From an uncultured Burkholderiaceae bacterium (GTDB lineage: Bacteria > Pseudomonadota > Gammaproteobacteria > Burkholderiales > Burkholderiaceae), in the NCBI GenBank assembly GCA_937862845.1, contig CALMCK010000046.1:1-9719 (forward strand): 9,719 bases of DNA, given 5' to 3'. The position numbers and the translations under genes are program-made. Every line of letters begins with the position of its first letter. The stretch's first letter is position 1. Positions 6,389 to 9,719 of the stretch are shown here, one piece after another. The notes below the pieces were generated by a model. It was not told where the DNA came from. It ran no database searches and saw only the letters and a list, made by a program, of their open reading frames with translations.

Positions 6389-6400
6389 AATGGAAAAATA

Positions 6401-7735
6401 ATGAGCAGAAAATACTTTGGCACCGACGGTGTGCGCGGCCGCGTCGGACAGTATCCGATTACCCCTGAGTTTGTGATGAGGCTTGGCTATGCCGCAGGCA
6501 AAGTATTGGCGCACGACGGCACAGTGACGCGACCGCGCGTGTTGATTGGCAAAGACACACGTATTTCAGGCTATATGCTTGAGGCCGCATTGGAGGCGGG
6601 TTTTACCGCAGCAGGCGTGGATGTTTTGCTGACAGGGCCATTGCCGACACCAGCGATTGCGTATCTCACTCGCGCATTGCGCTTGCAAGCGGGTGTGGTG
6701 TTGTCTGCCTCGCACAATGCTTTTGATGACAACGGCATTAAGTTTTTTTCGGCGAAGGGCGATAAACTGCCCGATGACAAAGAGCTGGAAATCGAAGCCG
6801 AGCTGGACAAACCAATGGGTTGTGTGTCCTCGGACAAGCTCGGGCGAGCGAAACGCCTCGACGATGCGGCGGGTCGTTACATCGAATTTTGTAAATCAAC
6901 TTTCCCAAGCGAGTTTGACTTGCGTGGATTAAAAATCGTTGTCGATGCCGCCAACGGCGCAGCGTATCACATCGCCGAGCCCGTGCTGCACGAGCTCGGT
7001 GCGGATGTCATCAGCATCGGCGCTTCACCCAACGGCTTTAACATCAACGACGAATGCGGCGCCACCGCGCCCGATGCGCTCGTGCGCTCGGTTCGGGCCA
7101 ATCACGCGGATTTGGGCATCGCCCTCGACGGCGATGCGGATCGATTGGTCATGGTCGATGCCGCTGGTGCGGTGTATGACGGCGACCAATTGCTCTACGC
7201 CATCGCCGCGACAGTGCATGCGGTGCAGCCGATTAAAGGCGTGGTGGGCACACTGATGAGCAATCTGGGGCTGGAAAAAGCACTGGCACAGCTCGGTATT
7301 GGTTTTGCCCGTGCGAAGGTTGGCGATCGATATGTGCTCGAGCAGCTCAAAGAACGCGGCTGGTTGTATGGTGGCGAAAGCTCTGGGCATATTTTGTGTT
7401 TGGGCAAACACACCACGGGCGACGGCATTGTCAGTGCGCTGCAAGTGTTGGCCGCCATGCGGCGCTCGGGTTTGTCACTTGAAGCATTGGTCAAGCCATT
7501 GAAGATGTACCCGCAAACCATGATTAACGTGCGCGTCGAAAAAGGCTTTGACTGGCAAAACCACGCAGGCTTAAATGCGGCCAAAGTCGAAGCGGAAAAA
7601 ATCTTGGGTGACACAGGACGGATTTTGATTCGCGCCTCAGGCACCGAGCCGCTGATTCGCGTGATGGTCGAGGCAGAGGATGCTGAGTTGGCCAAATCAC
7701 AGGCCCAATTGATGGCCGCGAGCTTAAAAATTTAA
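6401..7735 (+). CDS. glmM: Phosphoglucosamine mutase
   Basis: GlmM converts glucosamine-6-phosphate to glucosamine-1-phosphate in the cytoplasm, on the route to UDP-GlcNAc for peptidoglycan and LPS. At 444 residues it is essentially E. coli length. The four alpha-D-phosphohexomutase signatures are visible: the N-terminal KYFGTDGVRG (4-13), the active-site phosphoserine S102 in LSASHN (101-106), the magnesium site DGDADR (243-248), the sugar-specificity loop GGESSGH (324-330), and the phosphate-binding RASGTEPLIR (411-420). One oddity is Ala107 where the family nearly always has Pro (SASHNP). The start has GGA seven bases upstream. It follows folP, the usual neighbour in betaproteobacteria, behind a hairpin that may reduce its expression relative to folP. 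It converges with nth, the stops being four bases apart with no terminator visible between them. Confidence 0.97.
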   Translation: MSRKYFGTDGVRGRVGQYPITPEFVMRLGYAAGKVLAHDGTVTRPRVLIGKDTRISGYMLEAALEAGFTAAGVDVLLTGPLPTPAIAYLTRALRLQAGVVLSASHNAFDDNGIKFFSAKGDKLPDDKELEIEAELDKPMGCVSSDKLGRAKRLDDAAGRYIEFCKSTFPSEFDLRGLKIVVDAANGAAYHIAEPVLHELGADVISIGASPNGFNINDECGATAPDALVRSVRANHADLGIALDGDADRLVMVDAAGAVYDGDQLLYAIAATVHAVQPIKGVVGTLMSNLGLEKALAQLGIGFARAKVGDRYVLEQLKERGWLYGGESSGHILCLGKHTTGDGIVSALQVLAAMRRSGLSLEALVKPLKMYPQTMINVRVEKGFDWQNHAGLNAAKVEAEKILGDTGRILIRASGTEPLIRVMVEAEDAELAKSQAQLMAASLKI

Positions 7736-7739
7736 AGGC

Positions 7740-8372
7740 TTAAATCGTCTTGGCTTTGTAATCGCAAATATCGTTAATCAAGCATTCACTGCATTTTGGT
7801 TTGCGCGCTTGACAAACATAGCGACCATGCAAAATCAACCAATGGTGCGCATCGAGTAAAAATTCTGCTGGAATGTTTTTCAGCAGTTTTTTTTCGACCT
7901 CTAAAACCGATTTACCCGTGGCCAAGCCTGTGCGATTGCCCAGTCGAAAAATATGCGTATCGACCGCCATCGTCGGCTGTTTAAAAATCGTATTGAGCAC
8001 AACATTGGCGGTTTTACGGCCGACACCGGGTAACTCCTCAAGCGAAGCGCGATCGCTTGGCACTTCACTGTGGTGTTTCTCGATGAGCAACGCGCACAAC
8101 CCGATGACGTGCTTCGCCTTGCTGCGATACAGACCGATGGTGTTGATGAACGCAATCAGCCCATCCTCACCCAGCGCATGTATCGCTTCGGGCGTATTGG
8201 CCACAGGGTACAGCCGCGCGGTGGCCTTGTTCACACCGACATCGGTCGCCTGCGCCGAGAGCACCACCGCCACCAATAACTCAAATGGGCTGGTGTAGTT
8301 TAATTCGGTGGTCGGGTGCGGATTTGCCGCGCGCAGGCGGGTGAACATCTCGAGACGTGCGGCTGGTTTCAT
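7740..8372 (-). CDS. nth: Endonuclease III, DNA glycosylase/AP lyase
   Basis: Nth removes oxidised pyrimidines from DNA and nicks the abasic site in base excision repair. The 210-residue protein follows E. coli numbering closely. It has the helix-hairpin-helix LPGVGRKTANVVL (114-126) with catalytic lysine K120, catalytic aspartate D138 in VDTHIFRL, and four [4Fe-4S] cysteines C187, C194, C197 and C203 in the C-x6-C-x2-C-x5-C pattern. The N-terminus MKPAARLEMFTRLR lines up with the E. coli start, so 8372 is probably right even though no Shine-Dalgarno is present; six C residues directly precede the ATG. A TGCTAAAAT extended -10 lies 30 bases upstream of the ATG. The gene is divergent from uvrD and convergent with glmM. 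Confidence 0.97.
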   Translation of the reverse strand: MKPAARLEMFTRLRAANPHPTTELNYTSPFELLVAVVLSAQATDVGVNKATARLYPVANTPEAIHALGEDGLIAFINTIGLYRSKAKHVIGLCALLIEKHHSEVPSDRASLEELPGVGRKTANVVLNTIFKQPTMAVDTHIFRLGNRTGLATGKSVLEVEKKLLKNIPAEFLLDAHHWLILHGRYVCQARKPKCSECLINDICDYKAKTI

Positions 8373-8402
8373 GGGGGGCTTATGATGAAAAAATAAAAAA
8401 GC

Positions 8403-8411
8403 ATTTTAGCA
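8403..8411 (-). promoter_or_regulatory. Candidate extended -10 (TGCTAAAAT) for nth
   Basis: On the minus strand TGC precedes TAAAAT, a TGn-extended -10 with five of six consensus bases, about 30 bases before the nth ATG. No convincing -35 is visible, which is tolerable for an extended -10. Confidence 0.4.
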
Positions 8412-8459
8412 CAGGCCAATTAAACCGAAAACACACGGCATGAGTCGAGCGCGGCGCGG

Positions 8460-8465
8460 TAAAAT
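8460..8465 (+). promoter_or_regulatory. Possible -10 (TAAAAT) for uvrD
   Basis: TAAAAT lies 30 bases before the uvrD ATG in the 123-base divergent gap with nth. The -35 area is GC-rich and does not match. No LexA-type CTG-N10-CAG box was recognised in the gap. Confidence 0.3.
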
Positions 8466-8495
8466 ACGGCTTAACCACAATCGATTAAAGCCCAC

Positions 8496-9719
8496 ATGAA
8501 CAACCTCGAAAAACAAATGTCCGTCCTCAATCCCACGCAACTCGAAGCGGTGACGCTGCCCGCGCAGTCTGCACTGATACTCGCGGGCGCGGGTTCGGGG
8601 AAAACCAGTGTGTTGACGACGCGGATGGCGTGGTTGATCAGCACGGGGCAGACGCGCACGCAGTCGATTTTGGCGGTGACATTTACCAATAAAGCGGCGA
8701 AGGAGATGATGACGCGGCTCTCGTCGCTGTTGCCGATGAACACACGTGGCATGTGGGTCGGCACGTTTCATGGTTTGTGCAATCGGTTTTTGCGGGCGCA
8801 TTATCGCGATGCGAATTTGCCGCAGACGTTTCAGATTCTCGACACGTCTGATCAGCTCTCGGCAATTAAACGCTTGCTCAAAGGCATGAGCATTGACACC
8901 GAAAAATTCACGCCCAAAAAAATACAGCAATTCATCAACGGCTCCAAAGAAGAAGGCCTGCGCCCCGCCAATGTTCAGGCCGATGATTATTATTATAAAA
9001 AAATGGTGGAGGTTTATACCGCCTATGAGGTGCAGTGTCAGCGCGAAGGCGTGGTGGATTTCCCTGAGCTATTGCTGCGTGCCTTTGAGGTGCTCAGAGA
9101 CTATGCGCCGCTGCGCGCACATTATCAGGAGCGCTTCAGCCACATCCTCGTCGATGAGTTTCAAGACACGAATGAATTGCAATACGCGTGGCTCAAACTC
9201 CTCGCACGTCCAGAAACTGTGATGATGGCGGTCGGTGACGATGACCAGTCTATTTACGCATTCCGCGGGGCGAAGGTCGAAAACATGCGTTTGTTCGAAC
9301 GAGAGTTTGCGCAAAACCACGTGATTAAACTTGAGCAAAACTACCGTTCATACGGCCATATTCTCAATGCTGCGAATGAACTCATCAGCCAAAACAACAA
9401 CCGCCTTGGTAAAAATCTCTGGACCGACCGAGGCCATGGCGAACCGATACGTGTGTACGAGGCGACGTCGGATTACGCCGAATCCGACTACGTCATTGAA
9501 GAAATCAAAGCGCAGATTAACGAAGGCGCAGCGCGCAGCGACATCGCCGTGCTGTATCGGGCGAATGCACAGTCGCGCATCATCGAGCACGCGCTGTTCA
9601 ATGCGGGCATCCCGTACCGTGTCTACGGCGGACTGCGGTTTTTTGAGTGCGCCGAGGTCAAGCACGCGCTGTCGTACCTGCGCCTGCTCGAGAACCCGCA
9701 AGACGACACCAGCTTCATG
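8496..9719 (+). CDS. uvrD: DNA helicase II UvrD, 3'-truncated by window edge
   Basis: UvrD is an SF1A 3'-5' helicase that acts in nucleotide excision and mismatch repair and dismantles RecA filaments. The frame is open to the window end, giving 408 residues, a little over half of a normal ~720-residue protein. Motifs in order are the Q-motif NPTQ (12-15), Walker A AGAGSGKT (30-37), motif Ia AVTFTNKAAKEM (60-71), VGTFHG (88-93), motif II LVDEFQDTN (218-226), motif III GDDDQSIYAFRGA (247-259), motif IV LEQNYRS (279-285), and YGGLRFFE (377-384). Segments such as LRPANVQ, NNRLGKNLWTD and ALSYLRLLEN favour UvrD over Rep or PcrA. ATG 8496 gives the expected N-terminus with only a weak AAAG upstream; ATG at codon 8 is an alternative. 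It is transcribed divergently from nth. Confidence 0.96.
   Translation, partial: MNNLEKQMSVLNPTQLEAVTLPAQSALILAGAGSGKTSVLTTRMAWLISTGQTRTQSILAVTFTNKAAKEMMTRLSSLLPMNTRGMWVGTFHGLCNRFLRAHYRDANLPQTFQILDTSDQLSAIKRLLKGMSIDTEKFTPKKIQQFINGSKEEGLRPANVQADDYYYKKMVEVYTAYEVQCQREGVVDFPELLLRAFEVLRDYAPLRAHYQERFSHILVDEFQDTNELQYAWLKLLARPETVMMAVGDDDQSIYAFRGAKVENMRLFEREFAQNHVIKLEQNYRSYGHILNAANELISQNNNRLGKNLWTDRGHGEPIRVYEATSDYAESDYVIEEIKAQINEGAARSDIAVLYRANAQSRIIEHALFNAGIPYRVYGGLRFFECAEVKHALSYLRLLENPQDDTSFM

Noticed and set aside
7736..7739. Search for a terminator between convergent glmM and nth
   Set aside because: The stops are four bases apart and no GC-rich hairpin with a T-run is visible on either strand around the junction.
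8406..8930. Minus-strand open frame of 174 codons opposite uvrD
   Set aside because: It lies antisense to the Walker A and Ia motifs of a clear helicase gene and its translation is Arg/His-rich without a recognisable pattern.
9348..9701. Minus-strand open frame of 117 codons at the right edge
   Set aside because: It is antisense to uvrD motif IV and the following helicase segments; the uvrD frame is continuous there.

Overview
The window looks like a chromosomal segment of a betaproteobacterium, probably Burkholderiales. The main reasons are the FtsH C-terminal region (EWETVDSDQ, DIMAGHAPRPPKE), which resembles betaproteobacterial FtsH from memory, and the presence of ftsH, folP and glmM in the order usual for that group. 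No genus can be assigned from the sequence alone. I see no insertion sequence, phage gene, CRISPR array, tRNA or rRNA.

Layout. (1) Positions 1-1839 (+): ftsH, missing its first ~40-45 codons off the left edge, followed by a symmetric hairpin terminator (1881-1908). (2) Positions 1927-4309, all on the minus strand: a gene for an Fe(II)/2-oxoglutarate dioxygenase of the clavaminate-synthase/AsnO/VioC type (3347-4309), a terminator, a low-specificity threonine aldolase gene (2145-3233), and 17 bases later a 66-residue two-helix membrane protein (1927-2127). (3) Positions 4310-4531: a divergent control region with a perfect 9-bp inverted repeat next to a TATAAT box. (4) Position 4532 onward (+): an RpiR-family regulator, then folP (dihydropteroate synthase) and glmM (phosphoglucosamine mutase), with a terminator-like hairpin between folP and glmM. 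(5) nth (endonuclease III, minus), convergent with glmM and ending 4 bases from it. (6) uvrD (helicase II, +), divergent from nth and running off the right edge; 408 codons are visible.

How the genes relate. FtsH, FolP and GlmM are housekeeping proteins (membrane proteolysis, folate synthesis, cell-wall amino-sugar supply). Nth and UvrD are DNA repair proteins. The unusual part is the 1.9-5.4 kb block between ftsH and folP. It pairs an amino-acid-hydroxylase-like oxygenase with a PLP aldolase that cleaves beta-hydroxy-amino acids, beside a regulator whose sugar-phosphate-binding segment is atypical. A hydroxylate-then-cleave amino-acid route is a reasonable hypothesis. A terminator separates the two enzyme genes, and no substrate can be read from the sequence. 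Apart from this pair and its operator region, the window is ordinary core genome.
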